Part shown: in pieces, positions 30,312-37,839 of the stretch | Numbering within the stretch: position 1 is the stretch's first letter | Layout: every line of letters starts with the position of its first letter | Assembly: GCA_016196195.1 (NCBI GenBank) | Contig: JACPYF010000009.1 | Span: 1-37,839, forward strand | Direction of reading: 5' to 3' | Source of the DNA: Candidatus Saccharimonadota bacterium | GTDB taxonomy: Bacteria > Patescibacteriota > Saccharimonadia > Saccharimonadales > Saccharimonadaceae | Length of the DNA stretch: 37,839 nucleotides | The notes under the pieces: generated by a model | The model's database searches: none | The model's input: the letters and a program-made list of their open reading frames with translations, nothing else | What the model was told of the DNA's origin: nothing | Position numbers and translations under genes: made by a program

Positions 30312-31789
30312 TGAGTTGTGGATTGGGTGTGGTTGTGTACCTTTGGAAACAACACGGCCTCGGGTAGCTTCACTAGACCGCTAGCAAAAATGTTATCTAT
30401 AGTTTTTGCTGTGGTTGGTAGAAATGGTATCAGTAAATCGGCGATTTGTATCAAACTACCGCTAGCGTAGGCTAGGATTTGGTCTAGGTGTTCTTTTTCT
30501 TCTGGATTTTGCTCGGCCTCTTTTGCTACTTGCCAAGGCTTTACGTTTTCTATATAAACATTTAGTTCGCGAACCATGTTCCAGACTTCGTCTAAGGCTC
30601 GGTTGAACTTTAGCTCGCTCATATAATCTTTGTACTGCTTGATGTCGTGTTCGGGCCTTGGGTGATCGCCTATTACGCCGCTTTGATAGCGATTTATCAT
30701 GCTGCCAACACGTTGGATCAAGTTACCTAGTTCGTTAGCAAGTTCGTTGTTGTAGGCATTTTCAAAAACTTCCCAGGTAAAATCACCATCATCGAGTGTC
30801 GGAATATGGCGAGAGAAAAAGTAACGAAAGGCGTCTAAACCATAGGTATCAATAATCTCATTTGGATCGACGACATTACCGGTGGTTTTGCTGATCTTTG
30901 CACCGTTGGAATTTACATGACCATGAACCAATAATTTTTTAGGCAAAGGCAGATCTAGAGCTAACAAAAGACCGGGCCATATGGCGGCGTGAAAACGCAA
31001 GATGTCTTTTCCCAAGACTTGAACATCTGCTGGCCAAAAATCTTTCCAGGCTTCTTTGTCTGGATAGCCGATAACAGATAAATAATTCGGCAGAGCATCT
31101 ATCCAGACATATATAACCTGGTCTGGATCATCAGGTACTGGCACGCCCCAGCTGAGGCTCTTTTTTGGCCGAGATATGCTGACGTCTCTTAGCCCGCTAT
31201 CGATTAGATTTAGAATTTCCTTTTGACGGAATTCTGGTTCGATGACCATTTTTTTCTTTTCTATGGCCTCTTTAATCTGTGGGCCAAACTGGCTTAGTTT
31301 AAAGTAATAATTCTCCTCGGACAGCTTTTCGTATGGAGTTTGGTGATCCGGACATGTGCCGTTAGTCTCGGTAACTTCCTTTTCAGTAAAGAAAGCCTCG
31401 TGGCCAACACAATACCAGCCTTCGTATGAACCTTTGTAAATATGAGGCTGCAGTTGTTTCCAAATATATTGAACAGTCTCAACGTGGTGAGGCTCGGTTG
31501 TACGGACAAAGTCGGTATAGTTAGCTCCGAGCTTTTTCATCAAATCAGAAAATGCTTTGTACTGAGTATCGACGTATTGCTGTGGTGGAACATTATGCTC
31601 TTTGGCGTTGGCGGCAATTTTGTTACCGTGCTCGTCGGTACCGGCTGAAAACCTCAAAATTCTATCTGGAAATTGCTGCTTTTGGTAGCGTGACCAAATA
31701 TCCGCCAACAAATAGTCCATGGCATTGCCAATATGTGGTTTCGCATTCACATACGGAATTGCGGTCGTGATGTATAAGTTTTTTCCCAT
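30308..31789 (-). CDS. metG: Methionyl-tRNA synthetase
   Basis: ITTAIPYVNAKPHIGNAMDYLLADIWSRY, DEHGNKI, HVNSNGAKISKTTGNVVDP. Confidence 0.97.
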   Translation of the reverse strand: MGKNLYITTAIPYVNAKPHIGNAMDYLLADIWSRYQKQQFPDRILRFSAGTDEHGNKIAANAKEHNVPPQQYVDTQYKAFSDLMKKLGANYTDFVRTTEPHHVETVQYIWKQLQPHIYKGSYEGWYCVGHEAFFTEKEVTETNGTCPDHQTPYEKLSEENYYFKLSQFGPQIKEAIEKKKMVIEPEFRQKEILNLIDSGLRDVSISRPKKSLSWGVPVPDDPDQVIYVWIDALPNYLSVIGYPDKEAWKDFWPADVQVLGKDILRFHAAIWPGLLLALDLPLPKKLLVHGHVNSNGAKISKTTGNVVDPNEIIDTYGLDAFRYFFSRHIPTLDDGDFTWEVFENAYNNELANELGNLIQRVGSMINRYQSGVIGDHPRPEHDIKQYKDYMSELKFNRALDEVWNMVRELNVYIENVKPWQVAKEAEQNPEEKEHLDQILAYASGSLIQIADLLIPFLPTTAKTIDNIFASGLVKLPEAVLFPKVHNHTQSTTH

Positions 31790-31795
31790 TGCTCC

Positions 31796-32503
31796 TTATT
31801 TTAGCATGGCAACAACGGCGAAGCGACCATCGACATCACGGTGGCCTTTTAGAAATTCACTGTGCGAGAAGTAGTTTTTGTCGACAGCTGGATCTATGTC
31901 GCTGATAGTGACGTTTTTTGGGTTAACTCCAGCATTAATTAAGTGTTCCAGGTTAACATCGTGTAAGCTGCGATTATCGAAAGAAAATAACGGGTAGGTG
32001 TCTTTTGACGGCGCAGGGCCAAGCCAAATAGTTAACTCGCCAGGGTTTGAACCAAATTTTTCTACCATAAATTCTATACTCTTTGAAGCGCCGTACTGTT
32101 CGGTGTGCTGACGACCCAAATGTACAACCATAAAAGCCTTGTTCGTGGGATCATATACAAAACCTGCGATACAATCGGCAACTGGTAGAAATATCGCTAC
32201 GTTTGGTTCATTTGTGGCCATAGAATCCGTATTAAAATCGATGGGCTTTGTAATACCCTGACCACAATTTTCCTTGGTTGCTATTTTGTAGCGTGTATAG
32301 TCATCTCCATCGTATGTTGTCTTTATTAAAACCGTTTGATCTGGCCTTATACCAACTTTCTGTAAAAAGTCTGCTCGATTTTGATCTACTTTTCTATTGT
32401 CATCTGCGTTATCGTTAATATACTTTAGATTTCCGTCAGATGCCGAAGAAAGCCCCGTGACTAGATTGTCTACAAACATAGTCGGTTGGTCTTTTGCTAT
32501 CAT
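31796..32503 (-). CDS. YfiH/laccase-domain (PF02578)-like protein, divergent
   Basis: NVAIFLPVADCIAGFVYDPTNKAFMVVHLGRQHTEQYG...IWLGPAPSKDTYPL; C and H of the family core visible, flanking motifs altered. Confidence 0.65.
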   Translation of the reverse strand: MIAKDQPTMFVDNLVTGLSSASDGNLKYINDNADDNRKVDQNRADFLQKVGIRPDQTVLIKTTYDGDDYTRYKIATKENCGQGITKPIDFNTDSMATNEPNVAIFLPVADCIAGFVYDPTNKAFMVVHLGRQHTEQYGASKSIEFMVEKFGSNPGELTIWLGPAPSKDTYPLFSFDNRSLHDVNLEHLINAGVNPKNVTISDIDPAVDKNYFSHSEFLKGHRDVDGRFAVVAMLK

Positions 32504-33270
32504 TTGTTAATCTCCTGCGTTAATTTCCACCAATCATCCAGACCAAGGTTTTCGGCTCGTTGTTCTGGGTCAATGCTAATTCTTTCTAGAATTTCTCTGA
32601 CATCATTTTTTTCCATTGCTAGCCCGGCACTCAAACTAGATGTTAGTTTTTTACGCTTTGCCGAGAAGCCGGCTTTTACTGTACGAAAGAACGCTTTTTG
32701 ATCAAAATCATCAAACAGAGGCTCGTCGTGCGGCTGCAATATAACTACCTGAGAATCAACTTTTGGCGCGGGTTCAAAAAAGTGCGCTGGGACTTTGTCG
32801 CCTAGCCTGACATCTGCAAATAGCTGTGCACTGACGCTCAATATACTGTGCTTGCCACCAACGGCGGCTAACCGCTCGGCGACTTCCTTTTGCACCAATA
32901 AAACAACGATGCCGGGTTTGTTGTCGGCCGTCATCAACAGCTGTACTATTTTGCTGGTGATGTAATACGGCACGTTAGCGACGACTTTGTAATTTGCGGG
33001 CAGTTGGTTTAGATCAAAAGATAATATGTCACTATGAATAACCTGCAGATTTTTACCCGGAAATTGACCAGGTAATTTGTTGGCTAGATCTTCGTCAAAC
33101 TCAACGGCTATGACTTGCTTTGCGTTTGATAATAAAACGCTGGTTAGAGTGCCAGGGCCGGGGCCAATTTCTAGTACAGTGTCTTGATTTGTTATCTCGG
33201 CAAAGGCTGCAATATGCTGCAAGATTTCGCGGTTTTTTAGCCAATGTTGGCCTAGAGATTTGTCAGGCAT
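32500..33270 (-). CDS. rsmA: 16S rRNA dimethyladenosine transferase RsmA/KsgA
   Basis: KSLGQHWLKNREILQHIAAFAE, VLEIGPGPGTLTSVLL, VVANVPYYITSKIVQLL. Confidence 0.96.
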   Translation of the reverse strand: MPDKSLGQHWLKNREILQHIAAFAEITNQDTVLEIGPGPGTLTSVLLSNAKQVIAVEFDEDLANKLPGQFPGKNLQVIHSDILSFDLNQLPANYKVVANVPYYITSKIVQLLMTADNKPGIVVLLVQKEVAERLAAVGGKHSILSVSAQLFADVRLGDKVPAHFFEPAPKVDSQVVILQPHDEPLFDDFDQKAFFRTVKAGFSAKRKKLTSSLSAGLAMEKNDVREILERISIDPEQRAENLGLDDWWKLTQEINK

Positions 33271-34445
33271 TATCGATAGATGTCAGGCAGGCTTCTGCCA
33301 CAGTTTGGCCACGGACGCCAGCCACTTTTTACGTAGTAGTTTCGAGCAGCTTGGTCTTGTACGGCTGGTGGGGCTTGTGTAGGTAGCATTCCTGCATAGC
33401 CTGCAGGCGCATTGGCATTCCAGGCGCTTTGGTTGAACTGATAGGCGCCATAATAGCCACCAGAAACGTTTACGCTGGTGTACCCGCCCTCACAGCTTCG
33501 TAGTTTTGCTAGTGCTGCGGCAAAGTCACCACTAAAGCTAGGCTTTGAGCCCACAATCTCGACTTGTTGCTGCGGAGCTGCAGTTTGGACACTTTGAATC
33601 TCGCGGCGTGCGACTTCTACGCCATTGCGCATTTCAATCTCATATGTAGCCATTCTTTTACCTAGGACTCCTACTGTCTTGATTTGCTTGTAGCCTACTG
33701 GTTGTGAGGCATCTTGTATTTGCTGAACTGGAAATGCAACGGGCTCCTCGAGCGTAACTGTCTGTTTGCCATTTCGCCAAATTTCAACTCGCATACCGGC
33801 CGTGATTTTTGTATTATTCGGCAGCGACACTGTATCGTCCTTGCCTAACTTTATGCCTTTTTTATACAACATACCGCCTACTGTTGAAGATTGCGTACCT
33901 GTGTCGATAGGTTTGCCATAGAGCACTAACGTAAAGCGGGTTGCACGATCAATAGTTAGCGTTAGGCCGGCACCGTCAGAATTTAGAACATCTGCACTGC
34001 GGGTCAAAGTAGTTTTGTCCTCATCGATTAGCGGCAGACCTGCGTCTTTGGCAATCTCACTAGGTGTCTCATATGCGGTCATGACAGTTTTTTTAGTAGT
34101 TCCGTCAATCACCATGACTGGCTGGGCTCGATAGATATTTATTTGGTACGTATTGCTGGTTAAGACTGTGTCGAGGCTAGGGTCGACGTTGTCGTATGGA
34201 CCTGTCGTGATATTTGCTTGTTTGAGGGCTTGTGCAACTGTATTTCTATGCGTAACAATGGTAGTTTCTATGTCATTGTCATGGATCTTGACTAGTTTTT
34301 CGGTCGGGTCAGCAGCCTGGGCAGTTTTTAGCGAGAAAATTAACAACATAGCAAGCAGGGTCATTGCGAAGGCTGCCGCAAAACTCCATCGTTTACTATT
34401 TGATTTAACTAGTGTCAAACTCATATATTGTTGTACGAACCTCAA
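33270..34445 (-). CDS. RpfB-like: DUF348 repeats, G5-like region, resuscitation-promoting-factor transglycosylase domain
   Basis: TM; KLVKIHDNDIETTIVTHRNTVAQALKQANI (DUF348-like); EIEMRNGVEVARREIQSV (G5-like); FAAALAKLRSCEGGYTSVNVSGGYYGAYQFNQSAWNA...VKSGWRPWPNCG (Rpf-like); start could be TTG 34445 or ATG 34424. Confidence 0.85.
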   Translation of the reverse strand: MRFVQQYMSLTLVKSNSKRWSFAAAFAMTLLAMLLIFSLKTAQAADPTEKLVKIHDNDIETTIVTHRNTVAQALKQANITTGPYDNVDPSLDTVLTSNTYQINIYRAQPVMVIDGTTKKTVMTAYETPSEIAKDAGLPLIDEDKTTLTRSADVLNSDGAGLTLTIDRATRFTLVLYGKPIDTGTQSSTVGGMLYKKGIKLGKDDTVSLPNNTKITAGMRVEIWRNGKQTVTLEEPVAFPVQQIQDASQPVGYKQIKTVGVLGKRMATYEIEMRNGVEVARREIQSVQTAAPQQQVEIVGSKPSFSGDFAAALAKLRSCEGGYTSVNVSGGYYGAYQFNQSAWNANAPAGYAGMLPTQAPPAVQDQAARNYYVKSGWRPWPNCGRSLPDIYR

Positions 34446-34496
34446 AAAGATTCAACCTTTATTTTACCACAATTAACCGATGTCGATAAGTCGAGG

Positions 34497-36614
34497 CTAC
34501 ATTTTTTGCAAACGGGCAAAGGCGGCATTGAGCTTTTTAGTACTATTGCCAAACAAAACGCTGATTGTTTGGCCGTCGACGGCCGTCACTTTGCCAACTC
34601 CGAATACGTCATGCTTTACTGTGTCTCCAAAATTTAGCTCGACAACCTCCTCGTCCAAAACCAGGGTTGGTTCATTGAAGCTTCCGAACGGCACCGAGGC
34701 TGGCGCGCTGGTGCTGTCGATATCGCTGATAAAACGCGAAGGCGTATTGTACAGGCGAGTTCCGTACAAAAGTCGCGATCCAGCGGCTATCAAGAATAGT
34801 TCTTCGCGAGCACGAGTCATACCAACGTAGCAAAGACGTCGCTCTTCTTCCATTTCGGTAGTGTCGTATAATGCGCGCGAATGCGGAAAGATCGATTCTT
34901 CCATACCTGTCATAAATACTACTGGAAACTCCAGGCCCTTTGCGGCGTGAAGTGTCATCAAGGTTACTCTGGCGCCGTCTTGACTACTGTCTGCACTAGA
35001 AACCAGTGCGACTTCTTCTAAAAATCCGCTCAGTCCCAAGTTTTCGTATTCCTGAGCAACAGACACAAGTTCACGAACGTTCTCAACCTTTTCCTCACCC
35101 TTGATAGGTTCTGCGGACTTTATATATTCGATATAGTTTAGTCGATTAATAACAAGCTCAACTAGTTCAGGCAGAGTTAGCTTCTCGGCTTGTTCAGTTA
35201 GGCTCTTGATCAGCCTGCCAAAAGTAGCTAGAGCTTCACGAGCTTTTGGGGTTAGAGATGTGCAAAGCTGTATAGATTGCAGACTATCAACCAGAGTTCC
35301 CTCTCGGCCGGCATGCCATGCAAAGAAATTTTCTAGTGATTTTGCACCTATGCCTCTGGCGGGCAAATTGACGACTCGATTGAAACTAGCTAGGTCGGCT
35401 GGCTGATAGATTAGTCGCAAATATGCAATGATGTCTTTTATTTCTGCACGATCATAAAAGCGTACACCACCGACAATTTGGTATGGAATGTTATAGCGTA
35501 CAAAGGCTTCCTCTAAGCTGCGGCTCTGGGCATTGGTTCTGTACAGTACGGCAAAATCATCGTAGCTACGAGCTTTTATGCCGACACTGCTAGCGATATG
35601 GCTGATAACGGCTTCGGCTTCATGCATTTCGCTCTGGGCATGAATAACCTGCACTGGCTCGCCGCCAGATTTTTCTGTCCAGAGCTTTTTGTCGCTACGA
35701 GATTTATTTTTGGTTATTACCGCGTGGGCGGCGTCTAAAATGGCTTCTGTTGATCGGTAGTTTTGTTCTAGCTTGATGACTTTTGTACCAGGATAATCAC
35801 GCTCGAAGTTCAATATATTGGTGTAGTCTGCACCGCGCCAACTGTATATACTTTGCCAGTCATCGCCTACTACGCAGATATTCTTGTTGTCTCCTAGCAA
35901 GAGTTTGACTAGCTTGTACTGTGATGCGTTTGTGTCTTGGTACTCGTCTATCAAAATGTAGCTAAAATGCTTTTGCCATTTTTCACGTATTTCTGGTACC
36001 TCTGAGAGTAGTCGGACTGCCTCGCCTATCAAGTCATCAAAATCTAGTGCTGCAGCCTGCCTCCGAATAGATTCGTACTTTGGGTAAACCATTGCTGCTG
36101 TTTTTTGCATTGGTAGCTGCGAAGTAGATGCAAAGACTTCTGGTGAAACTAGATCATTCTTTGCGCTACTGATTAAACCTGCGACAGCGCGTGGTGCAAA
36201 TTCTTTTTCGCTGATATGCAGATCTTTCATGGCGAGCTTTACTGCGCCCAAACGATCCGACTCGTCAAATATCACAAAGTTTTTAGGAATCTTTATCTGT
36301 TGACCATCGATGCGAAGTAAGCGAACACATACACTATGGAATGTCCCCATCCAGGGAAAGAACGATCGATCTGGCTCGCCAACCCCCAGCAATTCGGCGA
36401 TACGTTCGCGCATCTCACGAGCTGCTTTATTCGTAAACGTCACAGACAAAATATTATTAGGCTGGATATTTTTTTCACGGACCAAGTAGGCGACGCGGTG
36501 TGTTAGCGTCTTTGTTTTGCCCGATCCGGCACCGGCCAAAATTAACAGTGGTGAATTTTCATGCAATACGGCCTCTTTTTGGGCCGCATTCAAACCTTTA
36601 ACAATATCAGTCAT
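34497..36614 (-). CDS. pcrA: UvrD/PcrA-type ATP-dependent DNA helicase
   Basis: LNAAQKEAVLHENSPLLILAGAGSGKTKTLTHRVAYL, DEYQDTNASQYKLVKLL, VTLMTLHAAKGLEFPVVFMTGMEESIFPHSRA. Confidence 0.96.
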   Translation of the reverse strand: MTDIVKGLNAAQKEAVLHENSPLLILAGAGSGKTKTLTHRVAYLVREKNIQPNNILSVTFTNKAAREMRERIAELLGVGEPDRSFFPWMGTFHSVCVRLLRIDGQQIKIPKNFVIFDESDRLGAVKLAMKDLHISEKEFAPRAVAGLISSAKNDLVSPEVFASTSQLPMQKTAAMVYPKYESIRRQAAALDFDDLIGEAVRLLSEVPEIREKWQKHFSYILIDEYQDTNASQYKLVKLLLGDNKNICVVGDDWQSIYSWRGADYTNILNFERDYPGTKVIKLEQNYRSTEAILDAAHAVITKNKSRSDKKLWTEKSGGEPVQVIHAQSEMHEAEAVISHIASSVGIKARSYDDFAVLYRTNAQSRSLEEAFVRYNIPYQIVGGVRFYDRAEIKDIIAYLRLIYQPADLASFNRVVNLPARGIGAKSLENFFAWHAGREGTLVDSLQSIQLCTSLTPKAREALATFGRLIKSLTEQAEKLTLPELVELVINRLNYIEYIKSAEPIKGEEKVENVRELVSVAQEYENLGLSGFLEEVALVSSADSSQDGARVTLMTLHAAKGLEFPVVFMTGMEESIFPHSRALYDTTEMEEERRLCYVGMTRAREELFLIAAGSRLLYGTRLYNTPSRFISDIDSTSAPASVPFGSFNEPTLVLDEEVVELNFGDTVKHDVFGVGKVTAVDGQTISVLFGNSTKKLNAAFARLQKM

Positions 36615-36634
36615 TGCTATTCATTATAGCAAAA

Positions 36635-37807
36635 TCAAGATTGGCCTAGTAAGACAAAAACCGCGGCACCAATACTTCCGCCTAGCAGTACTATGCCAAG
36701 CGAGATAAAAATCCATTGAAATATTTTTGCGACGCCTGATTTTGGTTTCTTAGGCGCAGCTACCGGGCTTTTCTTGAAACCCTCGTCGTCAAAAAGTGGG
36801 TGAGCAGCATGTAGTTCATGGCTGCGATTTTCTCGTTTATACTGATCCGGAATCGAACCGCTAGCGGCAGTCGCTAGTAGCTGTGAGACTTCTTCTTTGT
36901 GATTTCTTTGACTGATGTCATTGTCGCTGTCTTTACTATCATCCTCTGATGAATCTTCCTCTTTCTTGCTATCTTCCTTGTCTGATTCCTTTTGTAACTC
37001 AGGTTCCGCAGTCGTAGCCGGAGTAGATGGCTCTGGAGCCTCATCGGCCTCTATAGCCACTAGATCCTTATCCAGCTCTGGTGGGAGTTCGATTGGCTCT
37101 GGTGGAGCCTCGGGAGTTTTTTCCTCTGAATCTTTATCTTTTGATTCTTTGTCGCCTTCTTTTTTTTCTGGTTCATCATCGGATTTATCTTCGTTATCTA
37201 AGCCACCTAGTGGTCTTTTTTCCACCTTTGCATCGTCCAAAAACGGTGAAGTTTTTTTGCTCTCTTCATCTTTATTTTGTTCATCGTCCTTTTTTTCATC
37301 ATTCTTAGGTTCTTTGGTATCTGGATCTTCTGAATCTTTTTTGTCGTTGTCCGCAGGCTTCTTTTTATCATCGTCCTTTTGGGGGTTGAAACCGCCTAGT
37401 GGATCGGGCATATCTGTACTAGGCTTTGGATCTTCCTTGGCTTCTACCTCATCTTTGGACTTCTCGATAGGATCAGGCCAATCACTTTTGCTAGTTGCTG
37501 TCTCGCTGGGTTTGTCTGCGGGTTCGTCTGGTTTGATATCTGAGCTCAGAGGCTTAATACTAGTCTTGTTAGATGTCATCAGCGAAGGGCTGTCTTTTGT
37601 CATGTCAGATGAATCATGTTTCATATCCATAAAGCGACCTGCTCGCTTTGACGGTAGGTTCGTTGGCGGTGGCACACTTGCTGGTTTTGGAGTCTCTTGC
37701 ATAGGCCTTGGAGTTTCTACTGGTGGTATGTTTTTTTCGTCAACTTTATCATCGCCAACTAGAGAGTTGACGGCTTTGTCCAATTCGTCGAAGTCGATAT
37801 CACTCAT
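36635..37807 (-). CDS. Acidic, low-complexity, tail-anchored membrane protein (hypothetical)
   Basis: 390 aa, D/E/K/S/P-rich body, single C-terminal TM (IFQWIFISLGIVLLGGSIGAAVFVLLG); AAAGG SD 8 nt before ATG. Confidence 0.7.
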   Translation of the reverse strand: MSDIDFDELDKAVNSLVGDDKVDEKNIPPVETPRPMQETPKPASVPPPTNLPSKRAGRFMDMKHDSSDMTKDSPSLMTSNKTSIKPLSSDIKPDEPADKPSETATSKSDWPDPIEKSKDEVEAKEDPKPSTDMPDPLGGFNPQKDDDKKKPADNDKKDSEDPDTKEPKNDEKKDDEQNKDEESKKTSPFLDDAKVEKRPLGGLDNEDKSDDEPEKKEGDKESKDKDSEEKTPEAPPEPIELPPELDKDLVAIEADEAPEPSTPATTAEPELQKESDKEDSKKEEDSSEDDSKDSDNDISQRNHKEEVSQLLATAASGSIPDQYKRENRSHELHAAHPLFDDEGFKKSPVAAPKKPKSGVAKIFQWIFISLGIVLLGGSIGAAVFVLLGQS

Positions 37808-37839
37808 GATTTCTTACCTTTCAATTGATGAGCTTTGGA

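Overview
37.8 kb of a compact bacterial chromosome with about 35 CDSs, nearly all on the minus strand. Gene content fits Candidatus Saccharibacteria/Patescibacteria (inferred from gene content and protein architecture, no phylogeny run). Core genes: oligopeptide SBP, secG, uvrC, RelA/SpoT-like, trhO, ABC exporter, rplY/ctc, dedA, uvrA, exonuclease I, DUF475/TerC, obgE, LysM-CHAP hydrolase, mltG, ruvX, a baseplate-J-like membrane protein, an FtsA/PilM-like ATPase, alaS, mnmA, DUF218, cysteine desulfurase, tatD, metG, YfiH-like, rsmA, RpfB-like and pcrA/uvrD. No prophage, transposon, CRISPR array or tRNA/rRNA gene was recognised. The most interesting signals are not ORFs: (1) an orphan ~254-nt structured RNA on the plus strand (about 1888-2141) with a near-consensus promoter and a UUCG-capped terminator that overlaps the 3' end of uvrC; (2) -10 boxes placed 6-8 nt before the start codon at a dozen operon heads, implying pervasive leaderless mRNAs; (3) all five convergent CDS pairs interleave or abut at their stop codons; (4) two structured leaders, upstream of the LysM-CHAP hydrolase and of obgE; (5) a translationally coupled FtsA/PilM-like plus baseplate-J-like pair, and an RpfB-like factor in a metG/tatD/rpfB/rsmA neighbourhood resembling that of Actinobacteria and Firmicutes.
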